DNA of 40,327 nucleotides from BPGX01 sp037447455 (lineage in GTDB: Bacteria > Bacteroidota > Bacteroidia > B-17B0 > Aurantibacillaceae), in assembly GCA_037447455.1 (NCBI GenBank), contig JBBIGQ010000020.1, positions 1-40,327 of the forward strand. Reading direction: 5' to 3'. The translations under genes and the position numbers were made by a program. A model generated the notes under the pieces. That model ran no database searches and was not told the origin of the DNA. It worked only from the letters and a program-made list of their open reading frames with translations. Position 1 is the stretch's first letter; each line of letters begins with the position of its first letter. Shown here piece after piece: positions 1 through 7,077 of the stretch.

Positions 1-145
1 TTCGGACGCCGAAATAATGGAGGCGGACATACAAATGTCGTAATCCTACTCGGGAGTGGAGAAGGGTTTCAAGACAAAGTAACCGTATTTTATCATACCA
101 ATATTGGAGTCGTAATCCTACTCGGGAGTGGAGAAGGGTTTCAAG
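1..145 (-). CRISPR. CRISPR array, leader-proximal end (two repeats, array continues off left edge)
   Basis: Two identical 37-nt repeats lie at 37-73 and 109-145 (each begins GTCGTAATCC and ends GGGTTTCAAG on the + strand), separated by a 35-nt spacer (74-108). Bases 1-36 are spacer-sized and look like a further spacer. On the - strand the repeat can fold into a short hairpin, TCCACT-CCCG-AGT(A)GGA with one bulged A, and then ends ATTACGAC. That 8-nt end sits at the base of the stem, where Cas6 normally cuts. It resembles the ATTGCGAC 5' tag known from Thermus type III crRNAs. I therefore infer transcription leftwards, from a leader at 146-336. The + orientation would give the tag GTTTCAAG, placed less well relative to the hairpin. 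cas1 and cas2 follow immediately to the right. Confidence 0.93.
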
Positions 146-336
146 AGCAGTTATGTTTATTTTATTGATTGTTAGGAAGTTGTGGTGATTATTTTTTTGT
201 TGTTTGGTTTTTTGATTTTTTGGAGGGTGTGTTTTTTGAGGGGTGATAAAGGGGGTATTAAATTGTTGCAAATGTATTCAATTTTGTGATTTGTGAAGTT
301 TGGTTTCAATATTATTTTATATTTTTATGATTTGAT
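146..336 (-). promoter_or_regulatory. CRISPR leader and cas1 upstream region
   Basis: This 191-nt non-coding stretch lies between the last visible repeat and cas1. It is strongly G/T-rich on the + strand. On the - strand, 276-269 reads TACATTTG, a match to the Bacteroidota -7 element TAnnTTTG. It is correctly oriented to transcribe the array leftwards, with a start near 262. No -33 TTTG was found at the ideal distance; the nearest TTG is about 30 nt upstream. No convincing TAnnTTTG was seen for cas1 on the + strand. The leader role is inferred from position. Confidence 0.55.
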
Positions 337-1320
337 ATGCATTTGTTTGTGGATACTTTTGGTGCGCATTTGTCTGTAAAGGATGGGGTTTTGGTGGTTG
401 AGAAGGATGATGTGTTGTTAGATGAGGTTTCTTTGGAGCATTTGAGTTCGATACATTTGATGGTAAATTGTAGGGTTAGTACTGGGGTGGTTGTGGAGTG
501 TTCGCATCGTCAGGTTCCTATTTTTGTGGAGGATGGTATTCATATTTCGTCGATGGTGTGGTCGCCTGCTTATTCTTCTATTTCGTTGATACGAATAAAG
601 CAGGGTTTGTTGAGTGTGTCGAGGATGAAGTATGTTGTTATTCATCGGTTGTTGATTTCGAAGAATATGAATCGTTTGGAGTTGTTTAAGAATGTAATGA
701 GTAAATATCATTATCGGAATTTGAGTGTTGATATTGAGGGTATAAATAATAGTATAAGGGTGGAGTATGATGATAATAAGTTGAGGTCTTTGGAGGCGCA
801 TGCCTCGAAGTTGTTTTTTGATGTGTATTTTTATTTGTTTCCTGAGGTTTTTAGGCCGAAGCGTCGGGAGCATAGGGGGGCTGGGGATTTGGTGAATATG
901 GTATTGAATTATGGTTTTGGGATTTTATATAAGCATATTATGAAGTCGTGTGTGTATGCTGGTGTGGATCCTTTTTTGCCGCTATTTCATCAGGTACAGT
1001 ATAATAAGCCAACGTTAGTGTATGATTTGATTGAGCCATACAGAGCTTATGTGGAGCGTTGGGTCTGGGATTTTTTTAGTGGGGATGTGGAGGGTGTTGT
1101 GAAAATGATAAGAGAGGGTAGTATGGAGAGTGTAGAACAAATTCCAAAGGATTTGAAGAGGAGTTTTTTGGAGTTTTTTTATGATTGTTTTTCGAATACG
1201 GTGTTGGAGCGGAATGGGAAGTCGAGGAGTTTGGAGAGTCATATACAGATAGAGTTGCAGCAGTTTGCGAGTTATTTGAAGAATTTGAATATGGATGAAT
1301 TAAAAAATAATTTGTTATGA
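337..1320 (+). CDS. cas1: CRISPR-associated endonuclease Cas1
   Basis: Cas1 is the metal-dependent integrase that, as a Cas1-Cas2 complex, inserts new spacers at the leader end of the array. The 327-aa length is normal for the family. The N-terminal beta domain (about residues 1-75) leads into a helical catalytic domain with the expected metal ligands: Glu153 (in SLEAHAS), His218 (in FLPLFHQ), and Asp230/Glu233 (in LVYDLIEPYR). The ATG at 337 is the first start of the ORF. The gene overlaps cas2 by 4 nt (ATGA), so the pair is translationally coupled. Base use is strongly skewed: almost every Leu codon is TTG and C is rare. It differs in this from the helicase and most csm genes, suggesting separate histories for the modules. 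Confidence 0.96.
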   Translation: MHLFVDTFGAHLSVKDGVLVVEKDDVLLDEVSLEHLSSIHLMVNCRVSTGVVVECSHRQVPIFVEDGIHISSMVWSPAYSSISLIRIKQGLLSVSRMKYVVIHRLLISKNMNRLELFKNVMSKYHYRNLSVDIEGINNSIRVEYDDNKLRSLEAHASKLFFDVYFYLFPEVFRPKRREHRGAGDLVNMVLNYGFGILYKHIMKSCVYAGVDPFLPLFHQVQYNKPTLVYDLIEPYRAYVERWVWDFFSGDVEGVVKMIREGSMESVEQIPKDLKRSFLEFFYDCFSNTVLERNGKSRSLESHIQIELQQFASYLKNLNMDELKNNLL

Positions 1321-1637
1321 AGCGGATGTTGATTTTTTATGATATTTCGGAGGATAGGGTTCGGAATGATGTGGTGAAGTTGTTAAAGAGATGTGGGTTT
1401 TATAGGTTGCAAAAGAGTGTGTTTGTGGGTATGACGAATGATAGGGGGTATAAGAGTATTGAGTTGTTTGTAAAGGGGATGAAGGCCAAGGAGGAGTGTA
1501 GGCATGATTCGGTGATTGTGGTGTATTTGGATGATCGGATTTTGCGGACGATGTGTGATTTGATGCGTGATGAAAATGATGGGTTTAGAGAAATGCTGGA
1601 TTTTTTTTGTGGGAAGAAGGTGGTGAAGTTGATTTGA
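1317..1637 (+). CDS. cas2: CRISPR-associated protein Cas2
   Basis: Cas2 is a small ferredoxin-fold protein that dimerises and bridges two Cas1 dimers in the spacer-integration complex. The 106-aa length is typical. The first strand ends in the conserved Asp9 (LIFYDIS), followed by the helix with arginines and lysines (RVRNDVVKLLKRCG) and the QKSVFVG strand of the family. It overlaps the cas1 stop by 4 nt and shares its G/T-rich, C-poor composition. No other adaptation genes (cas4, reverse transcriptase) are seen. The gene is complete. Confidence 0.95.
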   Translation: MKRMLIFYDISEDRVRNDVVKLLKRCGFYRLQKSVFVGMTNDRGYKSIELFVKGMKAKEECRHDSVIVVYLDDRILRTMCDLMRDENDGFREMLDFFCGKKVVKLI

Positions 1638-1742
1638 TGTTTGTTGATTTTTGTGTAGGAAGTATGGTGAGTTTTTTATGTGTGTTTGTATATTTTGTAT
1701 ATGATGTTATCTGTTTTTTTTTGTTGGCGTGGGGTAATAATA

Positions 1743-1774
1743 TTTGCTTAAAAATGATTTGATATGTATATTTG
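1743..1774 (+). promoter_or_regulatory. Bacteroidota-type promoter of the helicase gene
   Basis: TTTG at 1743-1746 is followed, after 20 nt, by TATATTTG at 1767-1774. This matches the Bacteroidota consensus TTTG-N19-21-TAnnTTTG in both elements and in spacing. The expected start near 1781 gives a leader of about 9 nt before the ATG at 1790. The helicase is therefore probably not simply co-transcribed with cas1-cas2. The remaining intergenic DNA (1638-1742) is G/T-rich with no other recognisable signal. Confidence 0.65.
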
Positions 1775-1789
1775 TGCGAAATGTGAGTT

Positions 1790-3754
1790 ATGAAATTTAC
1801 ACAGGAGCAGTCGATTGCATTTGGTAGAATGATAAATTTTATAGAGAGTAATGATCAGCGGCGTGTTTTTATATTGAAGGGATATGCTGGTACTGGAAAA
1901 ACGACTTTGATTAAGGAGTTGTATAAGCATTATCTGGTAGAAAAATATTTAGACGCAAATAAATCAAAATATGAGAATTCTAAAATTGATATAACGGCAA
2001 CAACTGGCAGGGCATCTCAGATATTGAGTAATAAAATACTGAGGGATGGTAGAATCTATAGTTTATTGAAACCTTTGTATACTCATTTTGATGGATCCGA
2101 GGGTGATATTGAAATTGAATATGATGTGTTTACATCAAAGAATGTAAAGTTAAGCAAATTGGTAAAGACCGTGCATTCTTTATTGTATCGGTATGAAGAT
2201 ATCAGTAAAGATGTGGAATATATTGGTATAAATGAGTTTGCCAGAAAAACTTTGTTGATATATTCTCCGGTTAAGAGTGAAGAATCGGGGGTGGTGGTTG
2301 TGGATGAAGCTTCAATGTTGTCGGAGGACACGTCAAATTCTGATTCGTTTGCCCTATTTGGGAGTGGAAATTTGCTGAGGGATTTGTTTGAATCGATGCC
2401 GAACAAGAAGTTTATTTTTGTGGGGGATCCGCTGCAATTACCTCCGGTGGGTAGCGATTTTTCTCCTGCTTTGTCAGCGTCACATCTGGCGAGGAGGTAT
2501 CAATTGAAAGTAGAGGAATATGAACTGAGGAAAATCATCAGGCAATCGGAGAATTCTGGGATATTGTTTGCGGGAAAATTATTACGATGGCAGGCAGAGC
2601 ATCCAAGGCATAGTAAAAGGGTGGTTTTTTACATTAAAGGAATTAATGACCTTAATTTTAAGTCGGAAGGTACTTTTTTGGACAATTATGTTCAATCAGC
2701 CAAAAAATATCTTGAGGAAGATAAAAAATCTGGTTTAAAGGAATTTATTAAGAATCATATATACATTGTTTTATCAAATCAAAAAGCTTACCACAATAAT
2801 AATTATTTCAGGTATAGTATTTTTGGTGTTAACAAGATGAAGGTTTTGAATGTGGGAGACATATTACAGGTGACACAAAATAATTATCATCATCAATTGT
2901 TTAATGGTGATTTTATTCAGGTTTTGAAAATTAAAGAGAGGGAGAGGTTTTGTAAATTAAACTTTGTGAAGTTGGATATACAGAATATCTATGATGAGGG
3001 TCAGTCGGTTGTTCAAGATGTGTTATTAGTTGAGTCGATTTTGGAAAGTGGTAAGAATAATATTAGTCATAGTTCTCAGAATTATTTGATACGGAATGCT
3101 TTGTTAAAAATTAAGTACAGCAATAAAAAGGAGAGAGAGGAGATTGTTATGGTAGATGAATTGTGGAAAAAAGCGTGGAATGATATAACAAAGGATTTTT
3201 TTCAGGCAATTGATAACTGTAATAATGTTTTAGTAGAAAACTCGTTAAAGGAATTGAAAAGTAATACCATTAACACTATCAGTAAAATAATGGATAATAT
3301 TAGTGATTATCTGATAGTCGGTTCAAATAACAATTATCAGTTAACTAAAAAGGTAACTGAACAGGAAAGACCTGTTTTGATGCATTTAATGAATAAATGG
3401 TCAAGTTATCTGCAATCGGTTTCTAAGAATGAAATACAAAGTAAAGAGGAGTTGAAGCGGAAATTATCTTATAGTTCAGTTATCCGAAGTACAATCAAGT
3501 TGTTATTATCTAATGATAAGTATTTGAATGCTCTCCGCTCTGTATATGGGTATGTGATTACGTGCCATAAAGCACAGGGTGGGGAGTGGGACAAGGTGTA
3601 TGTTCAGGCGGATGAATCGTTACAGAAAGTGACGGCACCTTATAAGTGGTTGTATACTGCGGTAACAAGAGCACGGAAGGAAGTTGATATTTGTGATTTC
3701 TGGCATTTTGAGGATAAGGATGAGTTGCTTGATAAATTGACGGATATGATTTAA
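1790..3754 (+). CDS. RecD/Dda-like superfamily 1B DNA helicase
   Basis: This is an ATP-driven DNA helicase of the RecD/Dda group (654 aa). Motifs in order: Walker A GYAGTGKT at residues 31-38; motif Ia TATTGRAS (69-76); a TVHSLLYRYE motif (127-136); Walker B DEAS (172-175); motif III GDPLQLPPVG (212-221); a GDILQVTQN region typical of the SH3-like 2B insertion; motif V TCHKAQGGEWD (about 590-600); and motif VI YTAVTRARKEV (about 622-632). A long, charged, poorly conserved stretch separates motifs III and V, so it appears longer than compact relatives. It lies between cas1-cas2 and the csm operon with its own promoter. A role in CRISPR adaptation is possible but unproven; such helicases are also common housekeeping repair proteins. 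Its composition is less skewed than cas1-cas2. Confidence 0.88.
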   Translation: MKFTQEQSIAFGRMINFIESNDQRRVFILKGYAGTGKTTLIKELYKHYLVEKYLDANKSKYENSKIDITATTGRASQILSNKILRDGRIYSLLKPLYTHFDGSEGDIEIEYDVFTSKNVKLSKLVKTVHSLLYRYEDISKDVEYIGINEFARKTLLIYSPVKSEESGVVVVDEASMLSEDTSNSDSFALFGSGNLLRDLFESMPNKKFIFVGDPLQLPPVGSDFSPALSASHLARRYQLKVEEYELRKIIRQSENSGILFAGKLLRWQAEHPRHSKRVVFYIKGINDLNFKSEGTFLDNYVQSAKKYLEEDKKSGLKEFIKNHIYIVLSNQKAYHNNNYFRYSIFGVNKMKVLNVGDILQVTQNNYHHQLFNGDFIQVLKIKERERFCKLNFVKLDIQNIYDEGQSVVQDVLLVESILESGKNNISHSSQNYLIRNALLKIKYSNKKEREEIVMVDELWKKAWNDITKDFFQAIDNCNNVLVENSLKELKSNTINTISKIMDNISDYLIVGSNNNYQLTKKVTEQERPVLMHLMNKWSSYLQSVSKNEIQSKEELKRKLSYSSVIRSTIKLLLSNDKYLNALRSVYGYVITCHKAQGGEWDKVYVQADESLQKVTAPYKWLYTAVTRARKEVDICDFWHFEDKDELLDKLTDMI

Positions 3755-3822
3755 GGGATGAGTTTCTTTAAATAGATTTTTTATTGGGTTGTTATTGTGA
3801 TTGTGGGAAGAATGTGTGATGT

Positions 3823-4197
3823 TTAATTTAATTGAACGAGTTGATATGGTCTGAATTTGATGAATTGGAATTGGGATTGTTTGATGTTGTTTTGTTGAGA
3901 GAGGATACGGTGTGTGGTGCTGGCATAACAGGGGATGTTATGATGTAAGAAAAGTTGAATGATGAGGAAGATGTAGGTGTGTTCGCCCATGATGTGCATG
4001 GCGTAGTTGGAATGTTTGTATTTGTTGTGGATTCTTTGGAATTCTGAGTTTGCGAGGGTGTGGAGTTGGGAGATATTTAAGGCGGGATCTATGTACGGAA
4101 ATGGTTCGTCAATGATTTGGGAAAATTGTTTGATGGCTTGGGAGTGTTGATTTTCAGGCCAGGGGTTGGAGGGATGGTTGGAGTAGTTGATGAGCAT
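3823..4197 (-). CDS. Small type III CRISPR accessory protein, candidate ring nuclease
   Basis: A 124-aa protein of unassigned function, last in the - strand effector run, 60 nt after csx1. Visible landmarks are an N-terminal strand LINYSNHP, then PFPYIDP, AMHIMGEHT (about residues 66-74) and CYASTTHR in a second strand, ending FIKFRPYQL. The alternating strand/helix pattern suggests a small Rossmann/CARF-like fold. From memory, proteins with the pattern NHPS...MGE.T...ASTT.R recur beside type III CRISPR loci. Its size and position suggest a cyclic-oligoadenylate-degrading ring nuclease that switches off the neighbouring CARF effectors. It is not recognisably Csx3, Csx15, Csx16, Csx20 or a DUF1874 protein. 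Composition is strongly skewed: the + strand is G/T-rich, so this gene uses A/C-rich codons. Confidence 0.6.
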   Translation of the reverse strand: MLINYSNHPSNPWPENQHSQAIKQFSQIIDEPFPYIDPALNISQLHTLANSEFQRIHNKYKHSNYAMHIMGEHTYIFLIIQLFLHHNIPCYASTTHRILSQQNNIKQSQFQFIKFRPYQLVQLN

Positions 4198-4257
4198 GGA
4201 GGGTAGGTGTTGGGTATTGAGTGTTGAATAGGTTGGGGTATTTGATGTGTGTGGTGG

Positions 4258-5814
4258 TTAGGTGGTTTTGTTTATCTCAGCTATTATGTATTTAAAGTTG
4301 TTTTTTATATCATCAACAAGGGTTATTTGAATTGTTGAATTATTATCTGATTTGTTTTCAATTTTAAATAATACAGAGTTTTTTTCTAAACCGTAATGAG
4401 CAACGAAATTCCTTGCGTTAAAAGCTTTATTTATATGCTGTTTATCGGGAAATACATCGTTTGTAAAATTACGGGATGATAATTTAGAGGGATCAATTTC
4501 ATCATCAATTAATTTTTTTAATTCATATAAAAATTTTTCGTAAACATTTTTTAGATTAACTTCTTCGAAAAAAGATTTAAGAAAATTATTTTCATTTTGA
4601 CTACATAAGTCCAATTCATTTTCATTTAAAATATAAAGATATTTAAAGTCATTTTTTTTAGTTATATCATTTTTAGTTATTTTACAATAGTAATTTGGGG
4701 AATGATTTAGATTTTTATACAATTTGTTATAGAAAGTGTTGTAAAAACTACATGTAAATAAATAATTTATAAGTGCAGAAAATTTTACTTTTGTTAATTT
4801 TAAGTTAATTTTTATTTCTTCTTCATGAGAAGAAATTGAGTTTTGATTAAGTTCGAGAATATTTTTGTAGGAAGTGTATTTATTTACTTGCATGATTAAT
4901 GATTCCGCAGGATAGTTTTTATAAAATTCTTTGTAAAAATCAAATAATACTTCATTAAATAAAAGGATTACATAGCCATTTTTTATGGAATAAAAGAGTA
5001 TTTGGAAGTATAATTCAAAGAAATCGTTGATTAAATTTTCCTGATGTGAATTGGAAGTAGGTTGGAGGATGTAACGTATAATTTTAGTTATGTCATTTAA
5101 GTCATTCCCTTTTTTTATTTTATACGGGATTTCGAAAAAAAATTTTGCATTAATTTCTGATTTGTGAATTGAAAATTCTTTTATCTCATTGGGATTGGTA
5201 ATTGGATCTGAAAAAATTGTAAAAACATTAAGATTGTTTTTTAGTCCATTAAATATGTTACTAATTGGGATAAATTTATTTATTGCGTTGAGCATTGCGG
5301 TGATGTAGATGTTGTGCCCAGAAGAGACGTCTACATAAACTTTTTCAACATCAACATAATCAACAAGAAGTTTTGAAAGTATTTGAATAGTAATGTCTTC
5401 AAGTTTAGATTGAAAATGGAAAGTTTGAGTTTTTTGAGTTTGTTTGTCTTTTTTTATGAATTTTCCGATAGAATTGACGATTAGGTATTTGTTATCTTTT
5501 ATGTGGGGGTGTTCTTTGATGATTGGGTCTGGTGTTTGTAAATAATCTATTGTGTTGATATTATTAACTTTTGTCAGGTATTCATCACTACTGTTTTCAA
5601 CATTTTGAATGGGGAGTGAAATGGGTACTATGAATAAAATTTCGGTTTCTTCTTTTTGCTCTGCAAGCACTTTGTCTTTCCAAAATAAAGAGGTTAATGT
5701 ATATTTACCATCAAGTTTTTTGCCTTCATCTGTTTGGTAAGAGAAAAGTAACTCTTGGTTATAATTTCTATCTAATCTTGCAACTTGTATGATTAAGTTT
5801 TTGATTTTATTCAT
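4258..5814 (-). CDS. csx1: Csx1-family CARF-HEPN ribonuclease
   Basis: A 518-aa effector predicted to bind cyclic oligoadenylate made by Cas10 and then cleave RNA non-specifically. The N-terminal CARF domain carries the ligand-loop motif VDVSSGHN (residues 161-168), equivalent to DxTHGxN of Csx1 proteins. The C-terminal HEPN domain has the catalytic R-x4-H motif, Arg468-NFVA-His473, in a typical FNARNFVAHYG context. A long helical linker of about 250 residues separates them. The start codon overlaps the end of the upstream csx2-like gene by 8 nt, so the two effectors are made from one message. Composition is neutral AT-rich, unlike its immediate neighbours. It takes the place that csm6 holds in many III-A loci. 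Confidence 0.85.
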   Translation of the reverse strand: MNKIKNLIIQVARLDRNYNQELLFSYQTDEGKKLDGKYTLTSLFWKDKVLAEQKEETEILFIVPISLPIQNVENSSDEYLTKVNNINTIDYLQTPDPIIKEHPHIKDNKYLIVNSIGKFIKKDKQTQKTQTFHFQSKLEDITIQILSKLLVDYVDVEKVYVDVSSGHNIYITAMLNAINKFIPISNIFNGLKNNLNVFTIFSDPITNPNEIKEFSIHKSEINAKFFFEIPYKIKKGNDLNDITKIIRYILQPTSNSHQENLINDFFELYFQILFYSIKNGYVILLFNEVLFDFYKEFYKNYPAESLIMQVNKYTSYKNILELNQNSISSHEEEIKINLKLTKVKFSALINYLFTCSFYNTFYNKLYKNLNHSPNYYCKITKNDITKKNDFKYLYILNENELDLCSQNENNFLKSFFEEVNLKNVYEKFLYELKKLIDDEIDPSKLSSRNFTNDVFPDKQHINKAFNARNFVAHYGLEKNSVLFKIENKSDNNSTIQITLVDDIKNNFKYIIAEINKTT

Positions 5815-7057
5815 TTACAAATTTTTTTTCAAGTTCAGTGATAGCTTTTTTGATGTTTTGGATGGCATTTTGGGGGGTGATTTGCTTTTCGAGTTGGTGG
5901 GCAATGCCGTGTCGGATGTTGTTGATTTTATAGTTATATATGATATCACGAAGATATTTGTACTTTGTTTTTGTTTGGAAGAGTTTTTTTTTGGCTTTTT
6001 CACGGTCGTTAGAGGATACTGGGTTGAGGTTTTCGTTACAACAGATGTAGGTGAATATGGTTTCATAAAGGATGATGGCGGCCATTCCGTAGCGTTTGTT
6101 TTCGAATTGCCATTTGGCGAGTTCGAGTTGGAATCTCCATTCTGGGATGTTTTTTAGTTCGCCTTGGAAGCGTTGTAAGAAATTGGTGAGGATTTTTGGG
6201 ATGATGTTTTTTCCGAGGGAGGGGTATTGTTTGTTGAGGATGCCACGAAGTTGTTGGATGTTTTGACGAAAGTGGAATATGAGGTTGAGATTGATGTTTT
6301 CGGAGAATTGGTGTAAGAGGTGAGCTTCTGAGGGGTTGGTTTCTTTAATAAGTTCGGAGAGTAGGAAGCTGTTGGCGTAGTTTTGGAAGTCGTAGGCGGC
6401 TTGTGTCCACATTTGGATGTTTTGGATAGCGTTTAGGTTGATGATGGGAGCGTATCCGAGGTCTTTGATTACTTCGAGCATTCCGTAATAAATGCCTTTG
6501 ATTTGTATAGTGTTTTGATGAATCCAAGTGAAGTACTGTATGACTTGAAGGAGTACAATGGGGAGCGAACGAAAACTGTGAGTGATGTCAATGTATAGGT
6601 CAATTTTTTGTGAAGAAGGAGTAAGAAGTTCGTTTGTGAGATGTTGGTAAATGGTTTCTATGTTTTTTTGGATTTGGTTTTCGTCAATACCGTATTCTAT
6701 GATAATGATTTTGATTTTTTTGTTGCTGTATTGATTGATTTGTTGTTCGATGTTTTGAAATATTTTGGGGTCGTAGTGGTCGGAATGGTTTTTATTTTGG
6801 AGTTCGGTGAGTTGGTTGAAGAGTTGTTCGTTGATGTGATTTTGAGGGACGAGGTCGAAGTAGAGTTGTTCCCACATGGATTTGAATGTGCCAATGAAGA
6901 TGATTTTTTGAATAGGAAGAAGTTTAGCAAGTAGGAGCGAAATATAACTGGTTTCGTATTCGGTATTGAGGAATTTATATTTGGCTTTTTTGTATTCTCT
7001 TTTGTTGTCGACTAAGTGAAAAGAACCTGTACCGAGGAATGAGATGAGATGGGACAT
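5807..7057 (-). CDS. csx2: Csx2/TM1812-family CARF-HEPN ribonuclease
   Basis: A second cyclic-oligoadenylate-activated RNase (416 aa), clearly distinct from the Csx1 protein that follows. The first strand ends FLGTG (7-11). The family signature YIDITHSFRSLP (155-166) is the D-x-T-H-x-F-R pattern of the TM1812/Csx2 group. The HEPN active site is Arg382-HGIA-His387 near the C-terminus. It starts 20 nt after csm5 and overlaps csx1 by 8 nt. The + strand here is G-rich and C-poor, so codons are A/C-rich, as in the 124-aa gene but not in csx1 or csm5. The family name is assigned from motifs; close relatives are sometimes labelled simply Csx1. Confidence 0.83.
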   Translation of the reverse strand: MSHLISFLGTGSFHLVDNKREYKKAKYKFLNTEYETSYISLLLAKLLPIQKIIFIGTFKSMWEQLYFDLVPQNHINEQLFNQLTELQNKNHSDHYDPKIFQNIEQQINQYSNKKIKIIIIEYGIDENQIQKNIETIYQHLTNELLTPSSQKIDLYIDITHSFRSLPIVLLQVIQYFTWIHQNTIQIKGIYYGMLEVIKDLGYAPIINLNAIQNIQMWTQAAYDFQNYANSFLLSELIKETNPSEAHLLHQFSENINLNLIFHFRQNIQQLRGILNKQYPSLGKNIIPKILTNFLQRFQGELKNIPEWRFQLELAKWQFENKRYGMAAIILYETIFTYICCNENLNPVSSNDREKAKKKLFQTKTKYKYLRDIIYNYKINNIRHGIAHQLEKQITPQNAIQNIKKAITELEKKFVNE

Positions 7058-7077
7058 GGGGGGAGTTCTTGTTTGTT

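Noticed and set aside
418..873. Open frame on the - strand opposite cas1
   Set aside because: It is a shadow of the G/T-skewed cas1 sequence: low-complexity Ile/Thr/Asn/His composition and no family resemblance.
4258..5814. Calling this effector Csm6
   Set aside because: It has a single CARF motif of DxSSGHN type and the long helical layout of Csx1; no convincing Csm6-specific features were seen.
5789..6157. + strand frame opposite the csx2-like gene (similar frames at 6641-6934)
   Set aside because: Phe/Val/Gly-rich product caused by strand skew; the - strand frame has clear CARF-HEPN motifs.
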